DNA from: Persephonella sp.
GTDB taxonomy: Bacteria; Aquificota; Aquificia; Aquificales; Hydrogenothermaceae
Direction of reading: 5' to 3'
Assembly: GCA_027058925.1 (NCBI GenBank)
Contig: JALTAS010000167.1
Location: 1-9,234 of the forward strand
DNA length: 9,234 nucleotides
In this document: piece by piece, positions 1 to 6,484 of the stretch
Position numbering within the stretch: position 1 is the stretch's first letter
Layout of the letters: each line of letters opens with the position of its first letter
Position numbers and translations under genes: made by a program
Notes under the pieces: model-generated
Databases searched by the model: none
What the model saw: only the letters and a program-made list of their open reading frames with translations
Told to the model about the DNA's origin: nothing

Positions 1-624
1 AAAGAAAAGGTCAGCATTGATGTATCACAAAATAAGAAATCCCTTATAATGCTGAAAAAGATTATAAAACCAATTTTTAAAATCTACTTTACCCTTGAAA
101 CAGAAGGCCAGGAAAACATACCTGATCCTCCATTTATAATGGCTCCAAACCATCAGAGCTTCCTTGATGGATTTCTACTGATATCAGCAGTTCCAGACAA
201 AAAACTTGAAGATCTATATTTTTTAGCAGAGGAAATTTATTTTCCTGAAGGTTTCAGAAAAAAATTAGGAAAAAATTTCCATGTCCTTACAGTCAACATA
301 AACAAAGATCTAAAAGGTTCACTGCTCAAAACAGCTTCCCTCCTTAGGGAAGGTAAATCTGTGGTTATCTTTCCTGAAGGGGCAAGGACAAGGGATGGGA
401 ATCTTCTTCCATTCAAAAAGGCTTTTGGAATTCTGTCAAAACAGCTTAATATACCTGTTGTTCCAGTTGTTATAAAAGGAGCTTTTGAGGCTTTTCCTAT
501 AGGATCAAAATTCCCCAAACCCCACAAGATAAAAATAAAGTTTCTGGAACCTATCTATCCAGAAAAAAAAGATCTGAACCAGATTGTAGCCGAAACATAC
601 GAAAAAATCAGACAGAACCTATAA
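1..624 (+). CDS. PlsC-type acyltransferase domain, partial at left edge (probably C-terminal part of an acyl-CoA synthetase/acyltransferase fusion)
   Basis: This is a 1-acylglycerol-3-phosphate acyltransferase-type (PlsC/LPLAT) domain, the fold that moves an acyl group onto lysophosphatidate at the inner face of the membrane. Numbering from the ATG at 49, the catalytic NHxxxxD block is N34-H35...D40, the substrate-binding FPEG motif is 108-111, and a VPVVIKGA segment lies near 138-145. The first ATG (49) has no Shine-Dalgarno sequence and leaves only 34 residues before the NHxxxxD block, fewer than stand-alone PlsC proteins usually have. The same frame is open back to base 1, reading KEKVSIDVSQNKKSLI. 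The LSKQLN-VPVV-type sequence resembles, from memory, PlsC domains fused behind AMP-forming acyl-CoA synthetases, so I annotate it as continuing upstream. A separate 191-residue gene starting at 49 remains possible. The stop overlaps the convergent gene at 619-825 by 6 bp. Confidence 0.85.
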   Translation, partial: KEKVSIDVSQNKKSLIMLKKIIKPIFKIYFTLETEGQENIPDPPFIMAPNHQSFLDGFLLISAVPDKKLEDLYFLAEEIYFPEGFRKKLGKNFHVLTVNINKDLKGSLLKTASLLREGKSVVIFPEGARTRDGNLLPFKKAFGILSKQLNIPVVPVVIKGAFEAFPIGSKFPKPHKIKIKFLEPIYPEKKDLNQIVAETYEKIRQNL

Positions 625-825
625 CCATGTCCATATATCCGTCTTTTTACATTTTGGACAGGGAACTTTATGCTGATTAAAAAGGTTTGATATCTGTCTT
701 CTTTTTTCAACATGGGAACCTGGAATACCTAATATCTTCATAGCAAGTTCAACACCGCCATAAAATCTTATCTGTTTTTCATCTGTTATCTTAAACCCAC
801 AGTTTGAACATCTTATTATGAACAT
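619..825 (-). CDS. Small four-cysteine (zinc-ribbon-like) protein, function unknown
   Basis: This is a 68-residue protein I cannot name. It has two CxxC knuckles, C6-x2-C9 near the N-terminus (CSNCGF) and C56-x2-C59 near the C-terminus (CPKC). They are separated by a basic, partly helical middle containing RFYGG (20-24) and KRRQISNLF (41-49). This layout is typical of a single zinc ribbon, but metal binding is inferred from the cysteines. No signal peptide or membrane segment is visible. The ATG is preceded by a strong AGAGGTGAGGG ribosome site inside the last codons of the SAM hydrolase gene, and the gap between the two genes is 3 nt, so it is probably the last gene of the skp-like/SAM hydrolase operon. 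Its stop codon lies within the end of the convergent acyltransferase gene. The intact frame, good ribosome site and paired cysteines argue for a real gene. Confidence 0.8.
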   Translation of the reverse strand: MFIIRCSNCGFKITDEKQIRFYGGVELAMKILGIPGSHVEKRRQISNLFNQHKVPCPKCKKTDIWTWL

Positions 826-828
826 CCC

Positions 829-1593
829 TCACCTCTTTAGTTTTATTCTTACTTTTTCCCCAATTTTAAGCCTTAAAACCTCTTTTGCATTTCTTTCAGG
901 TAGAAATATCTCATAAAAACCAAAACTACCTTTAATAATGTTTGGTTTATCTCTGTCCCCTTCTAAAAAAGTTCGGCATATTTTCCCAATACTAAAGTCT
1001 CTAAAAAGAATTTCCTCAAAATTCGGGATAACTTCCAGATTTGTAATCCCGTTTCCGAACCTATCAAATTTTATTATCTGACCTACCACATAGCCGTTTT
1101 CAACATAAGCTTCCGGAAAGTCTATTTTTTTATAGCTCTCAAGCTCAACACCGAAATTTTCCAGAGCTTCTCCCTTAGACAGATATGCAGAAACAGGAGC
1201 GAATATATCCCTCCCATGAAATGTTTCTGTTTCTCTTTTTAACATGTATTTCCCGTTAGTTATATGGATTATCCTTTCTATTTTCTGGTTTTTAAGAGCA
1301 AGGGTCAGAAGACCGTTATCAGGTGCTACAAAAATATACTTTTCTGTTTTCACTATAATAGGCTTCCTCTCTGTTCCAACACCTGGATCAACAACAGACA
1401 TAAAGATCGTGCCTTCAGGAAAATAACTGTAAACAGCCTTAAGAATAATAGACCCTTCAAGAATATCAAAAGGGGTAACCCCGTGTGATATATCTATGAT
1501 ATCTACATCAGGATTTACTGTTTTTATCACCCCTTTAACAGCACCAATAAAACCGTCGTCCAGTCCAAAGTCTGTTAAAAGGGCTATCGTCAT
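829..1593 (-). CDS. S-adenosyl-L-methionine hydrolase (adenosine-forming), DUF62 family
   Basis: This is a 254-residue member of the DUF62/SAM hydroxide adenosyltransferase family. Those enzymes activate water to split S-adenosylmethionine into adenosine and methionine, and they are relatives of the SAM fluorinases and chlorinases. Family landmarks are the N-terminal LLTDFG (5-10) followed by DGFIGAVKG (13-21), the VVDPGVGTERKP segment (67-78) holding D69 and R76, PDNGLL (91-96), and FHGRDIFAP (125-133) with H126. D69, R76 and H126 match the Asp-Arg-His triad used by the hydrolases. A C-terminal beta-barrel region (about 170-250) contains the FDRFGNGITN motif. No signal peptide is seen, so the protein is cytoplasmic. 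The ATG overlaps the stop of the upstream skp-like gene as ATGA and has no clear ribosome site, which suggests translational coupling. The physiological purpose of the reaction is not settled for the family. Hydrolase rather than halogenase is inferred from the triad. Confidence 0.92.
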   Translation of the reverse strand: MTIALLTDFGLDDGFIGAVKGVIKTVNPDVDIIDISHGVTPFDILEGSIILKAVYSYFPEGTIFMSVVDPGVGTERKPIIVKTEKYIFVAPDNGLLTLALKNQKIERIIHITNGKYMLKRETETFHGRDIFAPVSAYLSKGEALENFGVELESYKKIDFPEAYVENGYVVGQIIKFDRFGNGITNLEVIPNFEEILFRDFSIGKICRTFLEGDRDKPNIIKGSFGFYEIFLPERNAKEVLRLKIGEKVRIKLKR

Positions 1594-2021
1594 TTTATTA
1601 CACTGTATTTCTCATCAAAAAACTTCAGAAAGTCATCTGTAACATCAAGTTCAGGCTTTCCATACAAAAGGCTGTTTTTGTCCAGAACAAGCTTATAACC
1701 CTTAGATTTTGAATATTCTGTTATAGCTTTCTGTAATGTTTTCATAAACTTTTCGGCTATCTCCTGTCTTTTTTTCAAAAGCTCTTTCTGCTTTTCCTCT
1801 GCAAAAGCCTGTATCTGTGTCTGGGATTCACCAGCTTTCTGCTTTTTCTCTATCTCTTCTTTGAACTTTTTTGCCTGAGACTCAAGCTCGGCCTGTGCAG
1901 ATATACCCGCTTTTGATGAAGTAACAACCTTCTGGATATCAACATAAACGATCTTTTCCTCAGCGTAAGAAATAAATGAAATAAAAAGCAGTAAAATCAA
2001 AGGAGTTATAAACCTTAACAT
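1590..2021 (-). CDS. OmpH/Skp-like periplasmic chaperone
   Basis: This is a 143-residue exported protein of the OmpH/Skp family. Members are trimeric periplasmic holdases that carry unfolded outer-membrane proteins to the Bam machinery. A signal peptide covers residues 1-20 (hydrophobic ITPLILLLFISFIS, with probable cleavage after SYA). The mature start EEKIVYVDIQKVV is the usual first beta strand. Residues 35-105 are a charged, Gln/Lys/Glu-rich helical region that would form the tentacle coiled coil, and KGYKLVLDKNSLLYG (107-121) is the C-terminal strand block typical of the family. The length is close to that of other Skp proteins. The ATG has a strong GGAGGA site (2025-2030) and lies about 15 nt behind a promoter read at 2070-2043. 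It is the first gene of a three-gene operon and is not next to bamA or lpxD as in many Gram-negatives. Its presence implies a diderm envelope. Confidence 0.88.
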   Translation of the reverse strand: MLRFITPLILLLFISFISYAEEKIVYVDIQKVVTSSKAGISAQAELESQAKKFKEEIEKKQKAGESQTQIQAFAEEKQKELLKKRQEIAEKFMKTLQKAITEYSKSKGYKLVLDKNSLLYGKPELDVTDDFLKFFDEKYSVIK

Positions 2022-2042
2022 GATTCCTCCGTTTTTTCTTAA

Positions 2043-2070
2043 ATTATACCCCTGTAATCCCCGATTGCAA
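2043..2070 (-). promoter_or_regulatory. Promoter of the skp-like/SAM hydrolase/Cys4 operon
   Basis: Read on the minus strand, TTGCAA (2070-2065) is followed after 16 nt by a perfect TATAAT (2048-2043). The start point would be near 2036, leaving a leader of about 15 nt that carries the GGAGGA site before the ATG at 2021. The -35 hexamer is its own reverse complement and is shared with the rnpB promoter. The match is to the sigma70 consensus; usage is inferred. Confidence 0.65.
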
Positions 2071-2092
2071 AATTTAACAAAGGTATTATAAT
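2065..2092 (+). promoter_or_regulatory. Promoter of rnpB (and probably trmD onward)
   Basis: TTGCAA (2065-2070), a 16-nt spacer and a perfect TATAAT (2087-2092) place the transcription start at about 2099-2100. That is exactly where the 5' strand of RNase P RNA helix P1 begins, so the RNA would need no 5' trimming. The agreement between predicted start and RNA end is strong support. The -35 element is shared with the divergent promoter at 2070-2043. Confidence 0.75.
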
Positions 2093-2098
2093 ATCATC

Positions 2099-2471
2099 GC
2101 CGGTGGTTTCCGAAGCAGCCGCCCTTTTAGGGAGGAAAGTCCGGACTCCACAGGGCAGGAAGCTGCCGAAAGGCAGGCAGGGGTGACCCTGCGGAAGGGC
2201 CACAGAGAAAAGACTGCCTGTCCCGATAAACCTTAAAGTAGGTGTGTGCACCGAATAGGTTTATCCGGACAGGTAAAGGTGAAACGGTGGGGTAAGAGCC
2301 CACCAGCTGGTGGCGTGAGCCATCAGGCTAGGCAACCCCCTTCCGGAGCAATCCCAAATAGGCGGAGGTCAGTGGGTTGCCCGCCCGAAAGCCTTGAGGC
2401 TTACCTCCGCGGGTAGGGAGCTGAGATAAATGGCTGCACAAACAGAATCCGGCTTATCGGAAACCACCGGT
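2099..2471 (+). ncRNA. rnpB: RNase P RNA, bacterial type A, lacking P18
   Basis: This is the catalytic RNA of RNase P, which removes tRNA 5' leaders. Helices can be paired by eye. P1 is 2100-2112 with 2458-2470 (13 bp, perfect) and P2 is 2115-2120 with 2432-2437. P3 is very short (2122-2125/2129-2132). The P4 core is 2137-2145 with 2448-2455 and leaves U2140 bulged, as in all catalytic P RNAs. P8 (2163-2167/2172-2176) has a GAAA loop. P9 (2177-2182/2187-2192) has a GUGA loop. P12 is long (2217-2223/2267-2273, then 2225-2233/2257-2265). P13 is 2286-2291/2299-2304, and P14 (2307-2314/2319-2326) has a GUGA loop. The P15-P17 arm closes with 2362-2369/2403-2410. The GGU that binds the tRNA CCA end is 2412-2414. 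The conserved GAGGAAAGUC (2132-2141) and ACAGAAUCCGGCUUAU blocks are present. The stretch 2415-2431, where other type A RNAs carry P18, has no hairpin. The ends are predicted from P1 and the promoter. Confidence 0.95.
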
Positions 2472-2494
2472 AATAAAAAGCAGCTTAGATAAAA

Positions 2495-3256
2495 ATGAAA
2501 AAATTCCACATTCTGACAATATTTCCTGAATTTTTTGAAGGGTTTGCAAATACAGGTATAGTCTCAAAGGCAATAAAAAAAGGGTTAGTCTATTTAAACA
2601 CCGTTAATCTCAGAGACTATACAGCAGACAAACACAGAACTGTTGATGATGTTGTTTATGGCGGCGGCCCTGGAATGCTTTTAAAACCTGAGCCTATCTT
2701 TGCAGCCTACGAGGAAATATCAAAAGAAAAAAAACCCTATGTGTTGATCACAGAACCATGGGGCAGAAAATTTGATCAGAAATTTGCCTGGGAGCTTTCA
2801 GAAAAAGATGAGATCATGATTATATGCGGAAGGTATGAAGGTGTTGATGAAAGGGTAAAAGCGATAGTTGATCAGGAGGTATCTATAGGTGATTTTGTGT
2901 TATCCGGCGGAGAACCTGCTGCGTTAGTCATAATGGACGCTGTCATAAGGCTCATACCAGGTGTTGTAGGTGATGAAGACAGCCTCAGGGTTGACTCTTT
3001 TTCAGACGGTCTTGTGGGATATCCAAACTATACAAGGCCTCCCGTTTTCAAAGGAATGGAAGTTCCACAGATCTTAAGATCTGGAAACCACAAACTTATT
3101 GAGCTGTGGAGGAGATGGAAGCAGATAGAAAACACATACAAAAAAAGACCTGATCTTTTAAAAAAAGCAGAGCTGTCTGAAAAAGAGATAAAGATCCTCC
3201 ATTACATTAAAAAAGGCAAAGAATTTGAGGATTTTATATCTGATAATAAGGTATAA
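2495..3256 (+). CDS. trmD: tRNA (guanine(37)-N1)-methyltransferase TrmD
   Basis: TrmD transfers a methyl group from SAM to N1 of G37 beside the anticodon, which prevents +1 frameshifting. It is a dimeric SPOUT-fold enzyme with a trefoil-knot SAM site. All family blocks are present in this 253-residue protein: ILTIFPEFF (6-14), TVDDVVYGGGPGM (49-61), ITEPWGRKFDQ (85-95), ICGRYEGVDER (110-120), EVSIGDFVLSGGE (128-140), the catalytic-loop region DSFSDGL (167-173), PNYTRPPVF (177-185) and LRSGNHKLIELWR (194-206). The C-terminal helical domain follows. The length is normal. The ATG is fixed by the family N-terminus but has no Shine-Dalgarno sequence: only an A-rich 24 nt separates it from the 3' strand of rnpB P1. 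It is probably transcribed from the rnpB promoter, placing two tRNA-maturation functions in one unit. Confidence 0.97.
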   Translation: MKKFHILTIFPEFFEGFANTGIVSKAIKKGLVYLNTVNLRDYTADKHRTVDDVVYGGGPGMLLKPEPIFAAYEEISKEKKPYVLITEPWGRKFDQKFAWELSEKDEIMIICGRYEGVDERVKAIVDQEVSIGDFVLSGGEPAALVIMDAVIRLIPGVVGDEDSLRVDSFSDGLVGYPNYTRPPVFKGMEVPQILRSGNHKLIELWRRWKQIENTYKKRPDLLKKAELSEKEIKILHYIKKGKEFEDFISDNKV

Positions 3257-3257
3257 T
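3252..3257 (+). promoter_or_regulatory. Possible -10 element upstream of hsp20
   Basis: A perfect TATAAT overlaps the trmD stop codon and lies 28 nt before the hsp20 ATG. No good -35 hexamer sits 15-18 nt upstream; the nearest, TTGAGG at 3225-3230, is 21 nt away. It could be a weak or activator-dependent internal promoter for hsp20-lon, or chance in A+T-rich DNA. Confidence 0.25.
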
Positions 3258-3285
3258 CAAATTAATAAATGTCCGAGGTCTTCCG

Positions 3286-3627
3286 ATGCCGGCTTTAAAT
3301 GTTATAAAACCACCTGTAGATATTATTGAGGAGGCTGATAGATTTACTGTAATAGTTGATCTGCCGGGGGTTGAACCTGAAGATGTTGAAATAAAAGGAT
3401 ACGACAACTACATACAGATAAGCGGAATCAAAAGGCCGATCTGTGGAGGAAATTATCTGCTGATGGAGAGATTTTCAGGAAAATTCAACAGGAAGATTTA
3501 CTTTAAAACAGGGGTTGATATGTCAAAAGCAACAGCCACATTAAAAAACGGCGTATTAACCATACATATACCCAAGTCTGAAGGAAAGATATACTACTCA
3601 ACCACCACAATAATTATCAGGAGGTAA
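3286..3627 (+). CDS. Small heat shock protein, Hsp20/alpha-crystallin family
   Basis: This is a 113-residue ATP-independent holdase that would bind unfolding proteins in the cytoplasm. It is almost only an alpha-crystallin domain. [21 protein letters not shown] (9-29) is the opening strand block, IQISGIKR (43-50) a core strand, [14 protein letters not shown] (60-73) the dimer-loop region, and [14 protein letters not shown] (83-97) the signature end. The C-terminal tail ends in III (109-111), which fits the IxI motif that links dimers into larger oligomers. The N-terminal arm is only about 8 residues, against 25-50 in most bacterial relatives, so oligomer size may be reduced. The ATG has GAGGT at 3275-3279 with a 6-nt gap. 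lon begins 2 nt after the stop, and its ribosome site lies inside the last hsp20 codons, suggesting coupled translation. Confidence 0.93.
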   Translation: MPALNVIKPPVDIIEEADRFTVIVDLPGVEPEDVEIKGYDNYIQISGIKRPICGGNYLLMERFSGKFNRKIYFKTGVDMSKATATLKNGVLTIHIPKSEGKIYYSTTTIIIRR

Positions 3628-3629
3628 GA

Positions 3630-6035
3630 ATGCTACAGCCGTTTGAGGACGAACAGTTAGAAATACCTATACCGGAAGAACTTCCACTTCTTCCAGTAAG
3701 GGATCTTGTTATATTCCCATACATGGTGTTTCCGATATTCGTTGGAAGATCCTTTTCAATAAAAGCCATAGAAGAGGCTATTGAAAATTACGACAGGTAT
3801 ATATTTCTATCACTCCAGAAGGATAAAGACATAGAAGAACCAGGGGGAGATGATCTTTACCAGATAGGAACAGTTGCAACAATTCTCAGAATGATGAGAC
3901 TTGATGACGACAGGATAAAAATTCTGGTTCAGGGTGTTTCAAGGGGAAAGATAGAGGAGCTTAGGAAGGAGGCTGATCTTTACAAAGTTAAAATCTCTGT
4001 TTTTGAAGAAAAAGAAGGCTACGGGGAAAATATTGAGGTTGAAGCTCTGAAACACTCAATCAGGGATCTTATTGATAAGGCTGTTGGACTTGGAAAGCAG
4101 ATAATACCAGATCTTCTTGACATAATAAAATCTGTTGAAGAACCTGGAAAACTTGCTGATCTTGTCGCATCAATTCTTGACATAAAATCAGAGGAAGCAC
4201 AGAAAATACTTGAGATCACAGACCCATTAGAAAGACTCAGAAAAGTTCATGATCTACTTCTCAAAGAGGTTGGACTTTTAGAGATACAGCACAAAATAAG
4301 AACAGCAGCAAGGGAATCTATGGAAAAAGACCAGAGGGAGTACTTCTTAAGACAGCAGATAAAGGCAATTCAGGAGGAACTTGGGGAAAAAGATGAAAGA
4401 CAGGAAGAGATAGAGCAGTATCAGAAAAAGATAGAAGAAGCCCAGATGCCTGAAGAGGTAAAGAAAGAAGCAGAAAAACAGCTGAAAAGACTTGAAAAAA
4501 TGCATCCAGACTCTGCAGAAGCAGGTGTTATAAGAACTTACCTTGACTGGCTTGTTGAACTTCCGTGGAACAAGAGAACAAAAGACAGGCTTGACCTTAA
4601 AAGGGCAAAAAAGGTTCTTGATGAGGATCACTACGACTTAGAAAAAGTAAAAGAAAGGATACTTGAGTACCTTGCTGTCCAGAAGCTAAAAAAAGAAAAG
4701 AGTATAAAAGGACCAATACTATGTTTTGTTGGACCTCCAGGGGTTGGTAAAACATCTCTGGGAAAGTCAATAGCAAGGGCACTTGGAAGAAAATTTGTAA
4801 GGCAGTCCCTCGGAGGCGTTAGAGACGAGGCTGAGATAAGAGGACACAGAAGAACATATGTTGGAGCACTTCCTGGAAGGATTATACAGGGCATAAAACA
4901 GGCAGGAACAAAAAATCCTGTTTTTATGCTTGATGAAGTTGACAAACTTGCATCAGATTTTAGAGGGGATCCTGCATCAGCACTTCTTGAGGTTCTTGAT
5001 CCTGAACAGAACAGGGAGTTTACGGATCATTACCTTGGAGTTCCTTTTGATCTTTCTGAGGTTATATTTATATGCACAGCAAACAGAATAGACACCATAC
5101 CAAGACCTTTACTTGACAGAATGGAAGTTATCAGAATTCCCGGATACTCAGAGGAAGAAAAACTCCACATAGCAAAAAACTATCTTATACCAAGACAGCT
5201 TAAAGAAACAGGACTAAAACCCAGATACGTAGAATTTACAGATGCAGGTCTGAAATTTTTGATAAGACACTACACAAGGGAAGCAGGTGTAAGAAGCTTA
5301 GAAAGGCAGATAAACGCCGTTTTAAGAAAGATAGCAAAAGAGATAGCCATTACCGGAAAAAAGAAAAAATACAGAATAACAAAATCACTTGTTAAAAAGT
5401 TCCTTGGAGCTCCCCTTTACATGCCTGAAAAGGAAAAAGAGGACGAGATAGGAGTCGTTACAGGTCTTGCATGGACAGAAATTGGAGGAGAGATACTGAA
5501 AATAGAAGCTACAAGAATGCCCGGAAAAGGACAGCTTATACTTACAGGTTCACTTGGTGAAGTTATGAAAGAGTCTGCAATGACGGCCCTTTCTTATGTA
5601 AAATCAAAAGCTGAAGAGTATAAAATAGATCCAAAAGATTTCCAGAAATATGATGTCCACGTTCATGTCCCTGCTGGAGCAATACCAAAAGACGGTCCAT
5701 CAGCAGGTATATCCATAGCAACAGCAATATGCTCGCTGTTTACACAGCTTCCTGTTAGAGCTGATGTTGCTATGACAGGTGAGATAACATTGAGAGGAAA
5801 AGTGCTTCCTGTAGGCGGACTAAAAGAAAAGATACTGGCAGCAAAAAGGGCAGGTATAAAAGATGTAATACTTCCCAAAGACAACAAAGATGAGGTTATG
5901 GAAGATCTTCCACCTTTCGCGAGAAAAGATATAAACCTTATATTTGTTGACCACATAGATGATGTTTTCAAGATAGCCATAAAAGACTTTGAAAAAAGAT
6001 TAAAACAGAAAAAATCCAGAAGGAAGTCTAATTGA
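3630..6035 (+). CDS. lon: ATP-dependent protease La (Lon)
   Basis: Lon is a homohexameric AAA+ serine protease that unfolds and degrades damaged and regulatory proteins in the cytoplasm. This 801-residue protein is full length. The N-terminal substrate-binding domain starts at [13 protein letters not shown] (18-30) and runs to about 210. A long charged helical coiled coil occupies about 215-300 ([19 protein letters not shown] near 235-253). The AAA+ module has Walker A GPPGVGKT (368-375, K374), pore-region sequence [15 protein letters not shown] (404-418), Walker B VFMLDE (431-436) and sensor-1 [10 protein letters not shown] (482-491). The protease domain carries the DGPSAG motif with nucleophile S691 and K734 in [10 protein letters not shown], the Ser-Lys dyad at the usual 43-residue distance. 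A basic tail follows. The ATG has an AGGAGGT site (3619-3625). The stop overlaps the TTG start of the next gene, so the hsp20-lon-acetyltransferase-phosphatase order looks like one operon. Confidence 0.98.
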   Translation: MLQPFEDEQLEIPIPEELPLLPVRDLVIFPYMVFPIFVGRSFSIKAIEEAIENYDRYIFLSLQKDKDIEEPGGDDLYQIGTVATILRMMRLDDDRIKILVQGVSRGKIEELRKEADLYKVKISVFEEKEGYGENIEVEALKHSIRDLIDKAVGLGKQIIPDLLDIIKSVEEPGKLADLVASILDIKSEEAQKILEITDPLERLRKVHDLLLKEVGLLEIQHKIRTAARESMEKDQREYFLRQQIKAIQEELGEKDERQEEIEQYQKKIEEAQMPEEVKKEAEKQLKRLEKMHPDSAEAGVIRTYLDWLVELPWNKRTKDRLDLKRAKKVLDEDHYDLEKVKERILEYLAVQKLKKEKSIKGPILCFVGPPGVGKTSLGKSIARALGRKFVRQSLGGVRDEAEIRGHRRTYVGALPGRIIQGIKQAGTKNPVFMLDEVDKLASDFRGDPASALLEVLDPEQNREFTDHYLGVPFDLSEVIFICTANRIDTIPRPLLDRMEVIRIPGYSEEEKLHIAKNYLIPRQLKETGLKPRYVEFTDAGLKFLIRHYTREAGVRSLERQINAVLRKIAKEIAITGKKKKYRITKSLVKKFLGAPLYMPEKEKEDEIGVVTGLAWTEIGGEILKIEATRMPGKGQLILTGSLGEVMKESAMTALSYVKSKAEEYKIDPKDFQKYDVHVHVPAGAIPKDGPSAGISIATAICSLFTQLPVRADVAMTGEITLRGKVLPVGGLKEKILAAKRAGIKDVILPKDNKDEVMEDLPPFARKDINLIFVDHIDDVFKIAIKDFEKRLKQKKSRRKSN

Positions 6036-6484
6036 TAAGAAAAGCGACTGTAAAAGATGGAGAAAAAATTTTTAATATACTCCAGATCTTTGCAATTCAG
6101 GGTGTTCTACTGCCCAGAAGCCTGAACAACATATACGAAAACATAAGGGATTTTTTTGTTTATGAAGAAAATGGGGAGATCGTTGGGATAGGTTCTCTCC
6201 ATGTCTTCTGGGAAGATCTTGCAGAGATAAAATCCCTTGCTGTTCTGCCCCAGCACCAACACAAAGGAATAGGAAAAAAGATAGTGGAGCACTGCTTAGA
6301 AGAAGCAAAACAGCTTGGAGTTAAAAAAGTTTTTGCCCTCACATACCTCCCTGAATTTTTTCAAAAGCTTGGATTTGAGATTGTGGATAAATCAGAGTTT
6401 CCACAAAAGGTATGGACAGAATGCATACACTGCGTAAAATTTAACGACTGTAAAGAAATACCTGTGATGATAAGGATAGAATGA
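6032..6484 (+). CDS. argA: GNAT acetyltransferase, short ArgA (N-acetylglutamate synthase)-like
   Basis: This is a 150-residue GNAT-fold acetyltransferase of the short ArgA (COG1246) type, whose members have been linked to acetylating glutamate as the first step of arginine synthesis. The diagnostic block [27 protein letters not shown] (26-52) is followed by [10 protein letters not shown] (62-71), the acetyl-CoA pyrophosphate loop Q-H-K-G-I-G (76-81), [16 protein letters not shown] (100-115) and [11 protein letters not shown] (124-134). It lacks the amino-acid-kinase domain of classical ArgA. C131, C134 and C140 form a C-x2-C-x5-C cluster that I recall as common in this subfamily; its role is unclear. 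The start is TTG at 6032, overlapping the lon stop (TTGA) and preceded by AAGGAAG, which decides it. No other standard start codon precedes the conserved RKAT. Substrate is inferred, and the symbol is family-level. Confidence 0.85.
   Translation: MIRKATVKDGEKIFNILQIFAIQGVLLPRSLNNIYENIRDFFVYEENGEIVGIGSLHVFWEDLAEIKSLAVLPQHQHKGIGKKIVEHCLEEAKQLGVKKVFALTYLPEFFQKLGFEIVDKSEFPQKVWTECIHCVKFNDCKEIPVMIRIE

Noticed and set aside
237..527. Minus-strand frame inside the acyltransferase
   Set aside because: It lies wholly opposite conserved PlsC motifs and has no ribosome site; it is a shadow.
1244..1488. Plus-strand frames inside the SAM hydrolase gene
   Set aside because: They are antisense to the conserved VVDPGVG and FHGRD blocks and show no family signal.
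2039..2251. Open frame on the minus strand opposite the start of rnpB
   Set aside because: It overlaps a well-supported structural RNA and its promoter, resembles no protein family, and has no convincing context; it is an antisense shadow.
2471..2494. Intrinsic terminator after rnpB
   Set aside because: No stem-loop followed by a T-run occurs; the only stem nearby is P1 itself, followed by an A-rich sequence.
4347..4945. Antisense frames inside lon
   Set aside because: Their translations are low-complexity shadows of the coiled-coil and AAA+ codons, with no ribosome site or homology that I recognise.
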